DNA from: Palsa-504 sp963819785 | GTDB taxonomy: Bacteria > Actinomycetota > Actinomycetes > Streptosporangiales > Streptosporangiaceae | Direction of reading: 5' to 3' | Assembly (NCBI GenBank): GCA_963819785.1 | Contig: CAWFXW010000026.1 | Span: 1,109,582-1,173,581 of the forward strand | Length of the DNA stretch: 64,000 nt | Translations under genes and position numbers: made by a program | Notes under the pieces: model-generated | What the model saw: the letters and a program-made list of their open reading frames with translations, nothing else | The model's database searches: none | Told to the model about the DNA's origin: nothing | Shown: positions 42,081-51,678 of the stretch, piece by piece | Layout of the letters: every line of letters starts with the position of its first letter | Position numbering within the stretch: position 1 is the first letter of the stretch

Positions 42081-43552
42081 CCAGGCGCATCCTGCTCGTC
42101 CTGGTGGCCTTCACCGCCATCGTGCTGGTCGGCGCGGTGGTCCCGCTGATGCTCAGCACGATCGGGCAGGACAGGAATTCCTTCATCCAGGACACGCACG
42201 CCATGGCCAACGTGGACGCGTCCGTCGCCCAGCCGCAGCTCGCCAAGGCCCTTCGCAAGGGGAAGGGGGCCCTCCCGGTTGACTTCCAGCTGCTGTCCGT
42301 TTACAAGCAGGTCGAGCAGGCAGGCGACGGGCTGGTGATCTACCTCAGCGGCGGCCGCTTGCTGGACGCCAAGGGCCACGTGCCGGCCGGCCAGTGGCGG
42401 CACCTGGCCGCCCAGGTGGTCAGCTCCGGTCAGGCCTTCACCGGGACGACGGGCTCGCGGTCGATCGCCGCCGTTCCCGTCTTCAACGTGGGCACGCTCA
42501 CCGGGCCCGTGCTTGGCACGGTGATCCTGGTCCGCTCCACCGCGCCGCTGGAGCGTGAGATCGTCGGGCTCTGGGTTCTTTTCGGGACGATCTGCGTGGT
42601 CGCGATGATCGGCGCGGCGCTGCTGGCGTTCGGCCTGGCCCGATGGGTGGGCCGGCCGTTGAAGGGTCTCGACGCCGCGGCTCGCCGGCTGGCCGACGGC
42701 AACCTGGAGATCAGGGCGAAGGTCGAGTCCGGCCCGAAGGAGCTGCGTCGTCTGGGCACGACGTTCAACACCATGGCCGGGCGGCTCGAGGCGCTGGTGC
42801 ACGGGAACCGGGCGCTCATCGCGGACGTGTCACACCAGCTGCGCACCCCGCTGGCGGCCCTGCGGCTGCGGCTCGACCTGCTGGCCGCCGACACCGCCCC
42901 TTCGAACCCGGAGACCGGCCACGAGCTGGCCGGGGCGCTGGACGAGCTGGCCAGGCTGTCCCGGCTGGTCGACGGCCTGCTGACCGTGGCCCGCGCGGAG
43001 AACGTAGTGTCGGTGCCGGTGGCGGTGGACGTGGCCGAGGTGACCCGGGAGCGGGTGGTGGCCTGGCATCCGGTGGCCGACGACCGGAGCATCGTCCTGA
43101 TCGCCACGACGGCGGGCAGCGGCAGCGGGCTGGGCAACGCGCTTGGCGTAGGCCGTTCGGCGGGCGGGCCGGTGCTGGCCTGGATCGGCGAGGGACACCT
43201 GGAGCAGATCCTGGACAACCTGATCGCGAACGCCCTGGAGGCGCTGCACCCGGGCAACCTGGTCCGGCTCACCGCCGTACCCACCGCGGCCGGGGTGCGG
43301 ATCACGGTCGCCGACAACGGCCCGGGCATGAACGCCGAGGATCGCGAGCGGGCCTTCCTGCGCTTCACCACCTCCAGCCCCAACGGCACCGGGCTGGGCC
43401 TGGCCATCGTGCACCGGCTGGCCATCTCCAACGGCGGCACGGCGCAGCTCGACGAGACCCCCGGCGGGGGCCTGACCGTCACCCTTGACTTCCCCGGCGC
43501 CCCGGCGGCTAATGGCAGTGCCCCGGTGGTGCAGGACGCTGTCAGCCTGTAG
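42077..43552 (+). CDS. Sensor histidine kinase with HAMP domain
   Basis: A 491-residue membrane kinase. First membrane helix: ILLVLVAFTAIVLVGAVVPL; an exterior sensor of about 130 residues; second helix: LWVLFGTICVVAMIGAALLAF; HAMP linker RWVGRPLKGLDAAARRLADG; phospho-His253 in DVSHQLRTPL; ATP lid elements QILDNLIANALEAL (N box), VADNGPGM (G1) and GTGLGLAIVHRLA (G2). GTG 42077 overlaps the regulator stop (GTGA). Signal unknown. Its place between the salvage enzymes and the nucleoside transporter suggests nucleoside or envelope sensing, which is only inference. Confidence 0.94.
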   Translation: MTRRILLVLVAFTAIVLVGAVVPLMLSTIGQDRNSFIQDTHAMANVDASVAQPQLAKALRKGKGALPVDFQLLSVYKQVEQAGDGLVIYLSGGRLLDAKGHVPAGQWRHLAAQVVSSGQAFTGTTGSRSIAAVPVFNVGTLTGPVLGTVILVRSTAPLEREIVGLWVLFGTICVVAMIGAALLAFGLARWVGRPLKGLDAAARRLADGNLEIRAKVESGPKELRRLGTTFNTMAGRLEALVHGNRALIADVSHQLRTPLAALRLRLDLLAADTAPSNPETGHELAGALDELARLSRLVDGLLTVARAENVVSVPVAVDVAEVTRERVVAWHPVADDRSIVLIATTAGSGSGLGNALGVGRSAGGPVLAWIGEGHLEQILDNLIANALEALHPGNLVRLTAVPTAAGVRITVADNGPGMNAEDRERAFLRFTTSSPNGTGLGLAIVHRLAISNGGTAQLDETPGGGLTVTLDFPGAPAANGSAPVVQDAVSL

Positions 43553-43769
43553 CCGGCCTGTAGGAAAGCACGAAGACGGCTGGCGGGAAGCGCAGCTATA
43601 TGTCTGTCAGGCCAGGAATGTCATCATGTTCGGGTTCCGATTCGGCAACGAGCAGCTCAGATCGACGCGTGTCCTCTTCCCAGGCGAGACAACCAGGAAT
43701 AGCCTGCGGGACAACCCAGGACGAATGCGAGGCCAGGCGCTGCTAGTGCCTGGCCCAGTGGAGGTAAGC

Positions 43770-44930
43770 GTGAAACACAGCGCATGGGCCACGGCGGCGC
43801 TGGCCGTGTCGGCGACGCTGGTCGTCGCCGCGTGCGGCAGCAGCACCAGCTCGGCCTCGTCGAGTTCTTCCAGCAGCAGCAGCTCAGCTGGCACCTCGAC
43901 CAGCTCGGCGCCCGCCGCCACAGGATCCAAGATCCTCGGCTGCATGGTGACCGATACCGGCGGGATCAACGACCGCTCGTTCAACGCCTCGTCGTGGGCG
44001 GGCATGCAGGCAGCTGCGGCCGCCAACCCGAACATCACCGTCAAGTACCTGCAGTCGACTCAGCAAGGCGACTACGCACTAAACATCAACACCTTCCTCA
44101 CCGAGAAGTGCAACATCATCGTCACCGTCGGCTTCCTGATGGGCGCCGCGACGGAGGCGGCAGCCAAGGCCAACCCGACCCAGAAGTTCGCGATCGTGGA
44201 CTGCTCGTACGCGTCGGGCTGCATCACCGGGACCCACGAGCCCAACATCGACCAGCTGGTGTTCAACACCGTGCAGGACGGTTTCCTCGGCGGTTACCTG
44301 GCCGCGGGCATGAGCAAGACCGGCAAGGTGGCCACGTTCGGCGGTATCGAGCTGCCGACCGTGACGATCTACATGGACGGCTACTGGGACGGCGTGCAGT
44401 ACTACAACACCAAGCACGGCACGCACGTGCAGGTCCTCGGCTGGAACGAGCAGACCCAGAAGGGCTCCTTCACTGGCGACTTCACCAATGAGACCAAGGG
44501 CCAGAACCTGACCGATACGTTCATCACCGAGGGCGCGGACGTCATCTTCCCGGTCGCGGGCAACGTCGGGCTCGGCGCGGCCAAGGCGGTGCAGAACGCG
44601 GACAAGACGGCGGGCAGCACCAAGGTGCTCATGGAGTGGGTCGACACCGACGGCTGCGTCAGCGCCGCGACCTACTGCCCGTACTTCGTGACCAGCGTGG
44701 AGAAGGGCATCGTGGCGGCGGTGAAGGCCTCGGTGACGAGCGTGGCTGGCGGCACGTTCGCGGGCGGCACCTACGTCGGGACGCTGCAGAACGGCGGCGC
44801 GGTGCTGGCTTCGTTCCACGACTTCGCCAGCAAGGTCCCGCAGGCCCTGCAGACCGAGCTGACCCAGGTGAGCCAGGGCATCGAGAGCGGCTCGATCCAG
44901 ACGCCGACCAAGAGCCCGGTCACTTCCTGA
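43770..44930 (+). CDS. BMP-family nucleoside-binding lipoprotein
   Basis: A 386-residue substrate-binding lipoprotein of the BMP/PnrA/Med family. Signal peptide with lipobox VVAAC at C22, a Ser-rich tether, then the type-I periplasmic-binding fold starting ILGCMVTDTGGINDRSFNAS. Family features include NIIVTVGFLMGAATEAAAKA, KFAIVDCSYAS, DGFLGGYLAAGMSKTGKVATFGG (start of that span) and DVIFPVAGNVGLGAAKA. The start is GTG 43770 with GGAGG five bases upstream; the frame is open further upstream but that part has no signal-peptide logic. First gene of the transporter set; a strong hairpin separates it from the ATPase. Confidence 0.94.
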   Translation: MKHSAWATAALAVSATLVVAACGSSTSSASSSSSSSSSSAGTSTSSAPAATGSKILGCMVTDTGGINDRSFNASSWAGMQAAAAANPNITVKYLQSTQQGDYALNINTFLTEKCNIIVTVGFLMGAATEAAAKANPTQKFAIVDCSYASGCITGTHEPNIDQLVFNTVQDGFLGGYLAAGMSKTGKVATFGGIELPTVTIYMDGYWDGVQYYNTKHGTHVQVLGWNEQTQKGSFTGDFTNETKGQNLTDTFITEGADVIFPVAGNVGLGAAKAVQNADKTAGSTKVLMEWVDTDGCVSAATYCPYFVTSVEKGIVAAVKASVTSVAGGTFAGGTYVGTLQNGGAVLASFHDFASKVPQALQTELTQVSQGIESGSIQTPTKSPVTS

Positions 44931-44953
44931 TCGCAGCACATTCGACACAATGT

Positions 44954-44987
44954 GGCAGCGGTGCGGCGACGTCGCCGCACCGCTGCC
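44954..44987 (+). terminator. 34-bp perfect palindrome between lipoprotein and ABC ATPase genes
   Basis: The arms GGCAGCGGTGCGGCGAC and its exact complement meet without a spacer, so the RNA folds into a very stable stem with a tight loop. It stands 24 bp after the lipoprotein stop and 27 bp before the ATPase start. Such intra-operon hairpins usually give partial termination and 3' protection, so the binding protein is made in excess over the membrane parts. Confidence 0.75.
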
Positions 44988-45013
44988 GGGTGTAAGGGTG
45001 TTGAGGGGTCGAC

Positions 45014-46594
45014 GTGGAACTTGAGCTGAGGGGCATCACCAAGCGCTTCGGTCCGCTGGTGGCCAACGACCGGATCGACCTGACGGTGGCCCCAGGTAAG
45101 GTGCACGCCCTGCTCGGCGAGAACGGCGCGGGCAAGACGACGCTGGTGAACGTCCTCTACGGGCTGCTGCAGCCCGACGAGGGCCAGATCCTGATCGACG
45201 GCAAGGCGGTCAGCTTCCACTCCCCGAAGGACGCCATCGCGGCCGGCATCGGGATGGTGCACCAGCACTTCATGCTGGTACCGGTGTTTACCGTGGCGGA
45301 GAACGTTACCCTCGGCATCGAGGAGACCCGGCCCACCGGACTGCTTGACCGGCGAAAGACGCGCAAGGACGTGCGCGAACTGTCGCGCCGGTACGGGCTG
45401 GAGATCGATCCCGACGCCCTGGTGGAGCACCTGCCGGTCGGCATCCAGCAGCGGGTCGAGATCGTCAAGGCACTGGTCCGGGAGGCGAAGGTACTGATCC
45501 TCGACGAGCCGACCGCGGTCCTGACCCCGGCCGAGACCGAGGACCTGTTCCGGATCATCCGCCAGCTCAAGGACGGCGGCACGTCGGTCGTCTTCATCTC
45601 GCACAAGCTTAAGGAAGTCCAGACCATCGCGGACACGATCACCGTGCTGCGCCGGGGCGCGACGGTCGGCGAGCGGCCGCCATCGGCCACCGAGGACGAA
45701 CTCGCCGCCCTCATGGTCGGCCGGAACGTCCAGCTACGGGTCAGCAAGGACGCGGCCCACCCGGGCGACGTGGTGCTCGACGTATCGGACCTGACCGTGG
45801 CCGACGAGACCGGCCGGGTCTGGGTGGACGCCATGTCGTTCCAGGTCCGGGCGGGCGAGATCCTCGGCGTGGCCGGGGTGCAGGGCAACGGGCAGACCGA
45901 GTTGTGCGAGGCGCTGATGGGCCTGCGGCCCACCGCCGCGGGCCACGTCACCCTGGCCGGCCGCGACCTGACCCACGCCACACCGGTCCAGCGGCTGCGG
46001 TCCGGCCTGGCCTACGTCCCGGAGGACCGGCAGGAAGACGGCCTGATCAGCGACTTCTCCGTGGCTGACAACATGGTGCTCGACCAGTACAACCAGCCCC
46101 CGTTCGCGTCCGGCATCAACCTCAACCTGGGCGCGATCGCCAGCCGGGCGGCCGAGCTCGTCCGCGAATTCGACGTGCGTACGTCGTCGGCGGCCACGCC
46201 GGTGGGCACGCTGTCCGGCGGCAACCAGCAGAAGGTGATCCTGGCGCGCGAACTCGGCCAGGACCACAAGGTGCTGGTCGCCAGCCAGCCGACCCGCGGT
46301 CTTGACGTGGGCTCGATCGAGTTCGTGCACCGCCGCATCGTCGAGCAGCGCGACCACGGCGTGGCGGTGCTCATCGTCTCCTCCGAACTCGACGAGATCT
46401 ACGCGCTCGCGGACCGGATCGCGGTCGTATACGAAGGCAAGATCACCGGCTTCCGGCCGCCCACCGTGCCCGCCGAGGAACTCGGACGGCTGATGGCGGG
46501 CGGAAGCGACGAGATCCCGGAGCCGGATCCCGGCACCGGCACAGCGGCCTCCGCGCCCGGACCGGGCGCCGGAACACCAGGAGCCGGCCAATGA
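45014..46594 (+). CDS. Nucleoside ABC transporter ATPase (two ABC domains)
   Basis: A 526-residue tandem ATPase of the sugar/nucleoside type (NupA/YufO-like). Domain 1: Walker A GENGAGKTTL, MVHQHFMLVPVFTVAENVTL (Q-loop), signature VGIQQRVEIVKALVR, Walker B ILILDEPTAVLTP (VLILDEP). Domain 2: Walker A position GVQGNGQTEL, which lacks the canonical lysine (degenerate, as in the family), signature LSGGNQQKVILAREL, and VASQPTRGLDVGS where the catalytic Glu is Gln (degenerate second site). GTG 45014 follows GAGGGG. Overlaps the first permease start by 4 bp. Confidence 0.95.
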   Translation: MELELRGITKRFGPLVANDRIDLTVAPGKVHALLGENGAGKTTLVNVLYGLLQPDEGQILIDGKAVSFHSPKDAIAAGIGMVHQHFMLVPVFTVAENVTLGIEETRPTGLLDRRKTRKDVRELSRRYGLEIDPDALVEHLPVGIQQRVEIVKALVREAKVLILDEPTAVLTPAETEDLFRIIRQLKDGGTSVVFISHKLKEVQTIADTITVLRRGATVGERPPSATEDELAALMVGRNVQLRVSKDAAHPGDVVLDVSDLTVADETGRVWVDAMSFQVRAGEILGVAGVQGNGQTELCEALMGLRPTAAGHVTLAGRDLTHATPVQRLRSGLAYVPEDRQEDGLISDFSVADNMVLDQYNQPPFASGINLNLGAIASRAAELVREFDVRTSSAATPVGTLSGGNQQKVILARELGQDHKVLVASQPTRGLDVGSIEFVHRRIVEQRDHGVAVLIVSSELDEIYALADRIAVVYEGKITGFRPPTVPAEELGRLMAGGSDEIPEPDPGTGTAASAPGPGAGTPGAGQ

Positions 46595-48021
46595 GCGAGC
46601 AGACGCCTCCGCCTGAATCCCCGGACGCTTCGTCGCCGGATGCCTCTTCTTCTGCCGGTTCTTCTGCCGGGGAGCCTGAGGCGGCGGAGCCTGAGGCGGC
46701 GCTGGCCGAGGTGGCCGCGGCGTCGCCGGAGGACGCGGAGCAGCCGGAGCCGCCGCCGGGTTCGGACGGGTACGCCGGCGGCGGGCGGGCCCGGCTTATC
46801 TTGACCTCGATCGTGGAAGGCAACTCGTTCACCGTCACGGTCCTGGCCCTGGTGGCCGCGCTGGTGATCGGCGGACTGATCAACGCGTTCAGCAACACCA
46901 CCGTGCTGCACGCCTGGGGCAACTTGTTCTCGGCCCCCGGCCACGCGTTCTCGCTGGCCTGGAACACCGCGGTGGGCGCGTACGTGGCGCTGTTCGAGGG
47001 GTCGATCTTCAACCCGCACACGGTCTCGGCGCTGTTCCAGCAGGCCTCAATCGGCAGCGCCGTCCACGACGGCTACCTGAGCGCGGTGTTCGGCCCGCTG
47101 TCCGAGACGTGCGTCCAGGCCACCCCGCTGATCCTGGCCGGGCTCGCGGTCGCGCTGCCCTACCAGTGCGGCATGTTCAACATCGGCGGCGCAGAGCCAG
47201 TTCATCGGCGGCGCGATCGTGGCCACCTACCTCGGTTACGGCGTCAGCATGCCGGTCGTGATCCACGTGATCGTGTGCGTGCTCGGCGGTTTCGCCGGCG
47301 GAGGGGCGATCGGCTGGCTGGTCGGCGAGCTCAAGGCCCGGACCGGCGCGCACGAGGTGATCGTCACGATCATGCTCAACTACGCGCTGGCCTACTTCCT
47401 GTCCTACCTGCTCTCGTTCCACTACCTGATGCAGGCGCCGGGAACGGTAAACCCGATCTCCCCGGCCATCGCCTCCGACGCGCACCTGCCGCTGCTGTTC
47501 GGTACGCACCTGCGGATCAACGCCGGCTTCCTGGTCGCGCTGGCCTGCGCGGCGGGCGTCTGGTGGCTGCTCGAGCGGACCACCATCGGGTTCGAGTTCC
47601 GCAGCGTCGGCAAGAACGCCAGCGCGGCCCGGGTGGCGGGCATGAAGGTGGAGCGCAGCTGGGTCCTGGTCATGCTGATCGCGGGTGGCCTGGCCGGCCT
47701 GGCCGCCTCGACCGTCATCCAGGGCACCGACTTCACCCTGAACGACCTGAGCTTCGGGACCTACGGCATCGACGCCATCACGGTCGCGCTGCTCGGCCGG
47801 GGCCGGCCGCTCGGCGTGGTGTGGGCGGCCTGCTGTTCGGGGCCCTGCACGCGGGGGCGCCGCTCATGCAGGCCGCCACCGGCACGCCGGTGGACATGGT
47901 GCAGGTGCTCGAGGCGGTCGTCGTCCTCATGATCGCCGCGCCACCGCTGATCCGGACCATATTCCGGTTGCGCAGCGGGGGCGGCGGCCTCGCCGTGCTG
48001 GCCAGGGGGTGGAACGCATGA
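46591..48021 (+). CDS. Nucleoside ABC transporter permease 1 (two frameshifts)
   Basis: Membrane permease of the BPD_transp_2 family, about 476 codons. The N-terminal ~65 residues are an acidic, Ala/Pro/Ser-rich cytosolic extension. Membrane segments begin with FTVTVLALVAALVIGGLINAF (start of that span). The frame is normal to YQCGMFNIGGA (about 47195), continues in a second frame (QFIGGAIVATYLGYG, then GAHEVIVTIMLNYALAYFL and AARVAGMKVERSWVL), and returns to the first frame at about 47825 (GGLLFGALHAGAPLMQAATG). Two compensating indels, not a pseudogene, explain this best. ATG 46591 overlaps the ATPase stop. Confidence 0.9.
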   Translation: MSEQTPPPESPDASSPDASSSAGSSAGEPEAAEPEAALAEVAAASPEDAEQPEPPPGSDGYAGGGRARLILTSIVEGNSFTVTVLALVAALVIGGLINAFSNTTVLHAWGNLFSAPGHAFSLAWNTAVGAYVALFEGSIFNPHTVSALFQQASIGSAVHDGYLSAVFGPLSETCVQATPLILAGLAVALPYQCGMFNIGGAEPVHRRRDRGHLPRLRRQHAGRDPRDRVRARRFRRRRGDRLAGRRAQGPDRRARGDRHDHAQLRAGLLPVLPALVPLPDAGAGNGKPDLPGHRLRRAPAAAVRYAPADQRRLPGRAGLRGGRLVAARADHHRVRVPQRRQERQRGPGGGHEGGAQLGPGHADRGWPGRPGRLDRHPGHRLHPERPELRDLRHRRHHGRAARPGPAARRGVGGLLFGALHAGAPLMQAATGTPVDMVQVLEAVVVLMIAAPPLIRTIFRLRSGGGGLAVLARGWNA

Positions 48022-49303
48022 CGATCACCGAGCGCATTCCCACGGTGCTGGACGCCGTCGCGCCGGGCAGCGCCTTCCGGCGCTGGCTGGCCCCGGCGAC
48101 GTTCCTGTTGTTCGGTCTCATCGACATCTTCGTGCTCGGGTACTACTCGCACTCCGGTGACGCGACGTTCGCCTTCTCCCAGGTGTTCGCGAAGGTCACG
48201 GTGCCGGACCTGAGCATCGCGGCCCGCGTGACCTGCTATGTGTGCGGCGGGATATCGATCGCGATCGCGGTGGCCCGCGCGTTCCTGCCGTTCGGCAAGG
48301 CGGTGAACCGGGTGGCCATCGCGGTGGTCTCGTTCCTGCTCATCGTCTCGCTGCTGTGCTGGGCGGACGCCGGGCAGACCACCGCGTTCAACATCGTGAA
48401 CCTGCTCCAGGGCACCCTGTCCGGCTCGATCCCGATCATGCTCGGCGCGCTGACCGGCGTCATCTGCTCCCGGTCCGGGGTGATCAACATCGCCATCGAG
48501 GGCCAGCTGCTGCTCGGCGCGTTCACCGCCGCGATCGTGGCCAGCGGCACCGGGTCGCTGTCGCTGGGCCTGATCTGCGGCGCCCTGGCCGGCTCCTGGT
48601 CGGCGCGCTGCTGGCCGCGTTCGCCATCGGCTACCGGGTCGACCAGGTGGTCCTGGGCGTGGTCATCAACACGCTGATCCTCGGCCTGACCGGATACCTG
48701 TACGACGGCCTGATGATCCCCTACCAGAACACGCTGAACTCGCCGCAGACGTTCTCGGCGATCAAGATCCCGCTGCTCGGCGACATCCCGATCATCGGCC
48801 CGGTGTTCTTCGACTCGACGATCTTCCTGTACCTCACCTACATCGCGCTGGCCGGGGTCCAGGTCGGCATGTTCTCCACCCGGTGGGGCCTGCGGACCCG
48901 CGCCATCGGCGAGCACCCGATCGCGGCCGACACGGTGGGCATCCGGGTGATCGCGATGAGGTACCGCAACGTGATCGCGGCCGGGGTGATCGCCGGCATC
49001 GGCGGTGCCTACTTCACCATCGGCTCGGTCGGGTCGTTCGGCAAGGGCATGTCCTCCGGCGAGGGTTACATCGCCCTGGCGGCGATGATCTTCGGCCGCT
49101 ACAACCCGTTCGGGGCGATCGCGGCGGCGCTGTTGTTCGGCTTCACGACGCAGCTGCAGTCGATCCTGTCCACCTTGAACACGCCGATCCAGTCCAACCT
49201 GCTGCTGATGGCCCCGTACGTCGTCACGATCATCGTGCTGGCCGGACTGGTGGGCAAGGTCCGCGGCCCCAAGGCCGAGGGCATCCCCTACGTCAAGGCA
49301 TGA
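48018..49303 (+). CDS. Nucleoside ABC transporter permease 2 (frameshift near 48592)
   Basis: Second BPD_transp_2 permease, about 428 codons. ATG 48018 overlaps the stop of permease 1 by 4 bp. The frame reads through several membrane segments, including SIPIMLGALTGVICSRSGVI and NIAIEGQLLLGAFTAA, the family signature. At about 48592 (GGCTCCTGG, probably one C short) it moves to a second frame: FAIGYRVDQVVLGVVINTLI, FGKGMSSGEGYIALAAMIFG, RYNPFGAIAAALLFGF, to PKAEGIPYVKA and the stop at 49303. Completes the four-gene transporter. Confidence 0.92.
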
Positions 49304-49560
49304 TCATTCGTGGCGCGGAGCTGTGGTTTTTCGGTGTGATGCCCGCCGTGACGGCTTTCGCGGCCGGCCCGGTAAGCGGGGTGCCGATCGGGTTCGCGCG
49401 TACCCCACGCGCCACTTGTACAACATTTGCGTGGAATATCCGGCTTCTGCGGAAACCTTGGGCAACTGGGGCTGACCTGCGCTGATGTTCCGCAACGGCC
49501 GGATCTTCCAAGATCTTTTTAAGACGTGTTGCAACGGGCGAGGACAGGTTGAGATGAGCG

Positions 49561-51311
49561 ATGCAAGTGACGACTGAGGCTGAGCTTCGGGGCGCGGTCG
49601 AGGCTTGGATCGCGGATGACCCGGACGAGAGGGACCAGGCGGAGCTGCGGGGGCTGCTGGAGCGGGCGTTCGGTGGCTCGGGTGTGGCTGGTGGCTCGGG
49701 TGGCGGGGGGCTGGCGGAGTTGCGGGACCGGTTCGCGGGACGGCTGGAGTTCGGGACGGCCGGGCTGCGGGGGGTGGTGGCGGCCGGGCCGAACCGGATG
49801 AACCGCGCGGTGGTCAGGGCGGCGACGGCCGCGGTGGCGGGGTGGCTGCTCGGCTCGGCGGGGGGCGGCTCGGCGGGGGGCGTTGTCCGGGTGGCGGTGG
49901 GGTGTGACGCGCGGCATCGGTCGGCGGAGTTCGCCGAGGAGGCGGCGCGGGTGCTGTCCGGGGCCGGCATCGCGGTGGATATGCTTCCGCAGCCCGGGCC
50001 CACTCCCCTGCTGGCGTTCGCGGTCAGGCACCTGGGCGCGTCGGCCGGGGTGATGATCACCGCCAGCCACAATCCCGCCGCGGACAACGGGTACAAGCTG
50101 TACCTGAGCGACGGGGCCCAGGTCATCCCGCCGGTCGACGCCGAGGTCGAGGCGGGGATCGCGGCCCTCGGGCCGCTGGCGCAGGTACCGGTGGCGGACC
50201 CGGGCAGTCCGCTCATAACCAGGCACGGCGACGAGATCGCCAAGGCCTACCTCGACGCGGTGGTGGCCACGGCGGCCGGCTCGGGTTCGACCGGGCGGAG
50301 CTGAACGTGGTCTACACCCCGATGCACGGGGTGGCGGGCGACCTCATGCTGCGAGCCATGGCGCAGGCCGGCTTCGCGGCGCCGCACGTGGTGGCGGCGC
50401 AGGCCCGGCCCGATCCGGACTTCCCGACGGTCGCGTTCCCCAACCCGGAGGAGCCCGGCGCGCTGGACCTGGCCCTGGCCGACGCGGTACGGCTCGGCGC
50501 CGACCTGGTGGTGGCGAGCGACCCCGACGGGGACCGGCTGGCCGTGGCCACCCGGCGCCCCGGCCAGGGTCTGGCCGGCTGGGTGGTGCTGACCGGCGAC
50601 CAGGTTGGCGCGCTGCTCGGGGCCAGCTTGCTGGACCGGACGGCGGGCGATCCCGACCCCGAGAACCGGCTGGTGGCCTCGACGATCGTCTCCTCCACGC
50701 TGCTGTCCAAGGTCGCGGCGGCGGCCGGGGCTCGGTACGCGGAGACGCTGACCGGGTTCAAGTGGATCGTCCGCGCGGGCGACGGCGTGCCCGGCGCGCG
50801 GTTCGTGTTCGGGTACGAGGAGGCCCTGGGCTACGCGGTCGGCGGCGTGGTGCGGGACAAGGACGGCATCGGCGCCGCCCTGGCCATGCTCCGGCTGGCT
50901 ACCGAGGCGAAGGCGGCCGGGCGTTCGGTGCTCGACCGCTATGACGGGCTGGAGAGCGCGCACGGCGTGCACCTGACCTCCCAGGTGACGTTGCGGACCA
51001 CCGACCAGGCGCAGGTCATGCGGCGGCTCCGGGCCGATCCCCCGGCCGAGCTCGGCGGCCTGCCGGTAGCGGAGCTGGTTGACCTGGCCGCGGGAGACGG
51101 CAGCGGCGTGCCGCGGGCAGACGTGCTCATCTTCCGGCTGCCCAGCGCTCGGGTGGTGCTACGGCCGAGCGGCACCGAGCCCAAGATCAAGTGCTACATC
51201 GAGATCACCGAGCCGCTGGCCGGGCGGTCGCTCCCGGCCGCCCGCGGGTCGGCCGCCGAGCGCCTGGCGCCGCTTCGGCACGCCCTGGAGGCCGTGCTGG
51301 CGGATGCCTGA
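49561..51311 (+). CDS. Phosphohexomutase/phosphopentomutase (frameshift near 50290)
   Basis: An alpha-D-phosphohexomutase family protein, about 583 codons. First frame: LEFGTAGLRGVVAAGPNRMN, VAVGCDARHRS, and the phosphoserine loop ITASHNPAADNGYKLYLSDG, to about 50290. Second frame: VVYTPMHGVAGDLMLRAM, metal loop ASDPDGDRLAVA, FVFGYEEALGY (sugar loop) and the phosphate-binding end RPSGTEPKIKCYIE. In actinomycetes this enzyme stands by nucleoside genes and may interconvert (deoxy)ribose 1- and 5-phosphate, so it fits DeoA products. An AGATGAG stretch precedes ATG 49561; a 257-bp gap separates it from the transporter. Confidence 0.92.
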
Positions 51312-51637
51312 CGGAGCAGCCTGGGGCCCGTGTTCTGATTGGTGCTCCTGTGATCTCCGGCGAGCCATGGCAGCGTTCATGCGGTGCGGCCTGCGCCGCG
51401 TTGCCGGCCCAGCGGCCTCATGATGCGCTGGTGTCCCATTGGCAGGGTGGATCCGGCCTTCGTGGTGGATTCGGGTAACCATGGTTGCCACAACGCTCCG
51501 TGAAAGCCGGATCCACCACGACGTTTTCCGGATCATGGAATTTATGGGCGAGAACCGGCGTGTGGCGGGTCAACGGCGGTGGTCGAGGCTCGTACCGAGG
51601 TCGACCCAGCCTGGCTGGCCAAGGCCCGCCTTCGCAT
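51312..51637. other. Intergenic region with a large imperfect palindrome
   Basis: Non-coding by composition. Its main content is an interrupted palindrome centred on CCATGG (51479-51484), about 35 bp per arm, whose outer parts GTGGATCCGGC (about 51447-51457) and GCCGGATCCAC (about 51506-51516) pair exactly. About 26 of 35 positions pair overall by eye. Function unknown; possibly a terminator for the mutase gene or a relative of the hairpin at 41186-41232. Confidence 0.5.
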
Positions 51638-51674
51638 CAATATTGACACTGTAATAATTACAGTGTCAGTATTG
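51638..51674 (+). promoter_or_regulatory. MerR-type palindromic operator and promoter
   Basis: A 37-bp palindrome with 18-bp arms (one mismatch) around 51656; its inner part, GACACTGTAAT - A - ATTACAGTGTC, is perfect. TTGACA (51643-51648) is a consensus -35 and CAGTAT (51667-51672), 18 bp further, a plausible -10. The start point would fall on or next to ATG 51679, implying a leaderless mRNA. A dimeric regulator bound here would sit between -35 and -10, as MerR proteins do. Confidence 0.75.
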
Positions 51675-51678
51675 CGGT

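Noticed and set aside
46591..49303. Programmed frameshifting in the permease genes
   Set aside because: No slippery heptamer or downstream structure stands out, and similar breaks occur in many unrelated genes nearby; indel errors explain them better.
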